Of a DNA stretch of 12,335 nt, positions 12,318-12,335 are shown one piece after another. Numbering within the stretch: position 1 is the stretch's first letter; each line of letters opens with the position of its first letter. The DNA lies in contig CAYYEZ010000037.1 of the NCBI GenBank assembly GCA_964471225.1, forward strand, positions 1 through 12,335, read 5' to 3'. Source of the DNA: JAGVJT01 sp964471225. Its GTDB lineage: Bacteria > Pseudomonadota > Gammaproteobacteria > Legionellales > Legionellaceae. The notes under the pieces are model-generated. The model saw only the letters and a list, made by a program, of their open reading frames with translations, searched no databases and was not told the DNA's origin. The position numbers were made by a program, and so were the translations under genes.

Positions 12318-12335
12318 GAAGATGTGGCTTGAATG

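Overview
The window looks like accessory DNA from a member of the Legionellaceae (Legionella or a close relative). This is inferred from content, not from a marker gene. The backbone is AT-rich. Several proteins look eukaryote-facing: a possible CaaX-box terminus, an F-box-like domain joined to membrane helices, a nuclear-localisation-like basic cluster and an acidic effector-like C-terminus. There is also an Lcl_C/DUF1566 surface protein, and mobile-element scars are frequent. Most genes are short, singly transcribed and without recognisable families, as in Legionella effector islands.

Layout. 1-3790: a run of putative effector or hypothetical genes. These are a 230-aa protein ending in Cys-Cys-Leu-Ile, a Ser-rich protein with a basic cluster (minus strand), a coiled-coil gene apparently split by an in-frame TAA, a small single-pass membrane protein (minus strand) and an acidic-tailed protein with its own promoter and terminator. 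3800-5148: a 200-bp element bounded by inverted repeats, then an IS110-family element whose transposase has lost its middle domain. 5149-7575: two tandem secreted FGE/SUMF1-fold paralogues, bracketed by two copies of the IS110 right end. 7683-8501 (minus): a peptidase E-like (S51) protein.

8580-11065: remains of a diversity-generating retroelement (DGR). An Lcl_C/DUF1566 target protein has a GC-rich 3' end resembling a variable region. It is followed by a hairpin and a truncated avd gene, but the template repeat and reverse transcriptase are absent. A second avd 5' fragment lies 1.15 kb away in inverted orientation. An F-box-like membrane protein gene sits between the two fragments.

11066-12335: an ISL3-type transposase N-terminal remnant whose reading frame overlaps the start of a gene for a TALE-like DNA-binding protein. 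That protein has six 33-residue repeats plus a cryptic first repeat and a terminal partial repeat. Repeat residues 12-13 read HD, HD, HD, NI, QG, NI, NI.

The two strongest points are the compact TALE-like protein and the orphaned DGR target with inverted avd remnants. Apart from the two FGE paralogues and the split gene, little here looks like a working operon. The region reads as individually acquired genes joined by mobile-element debris.
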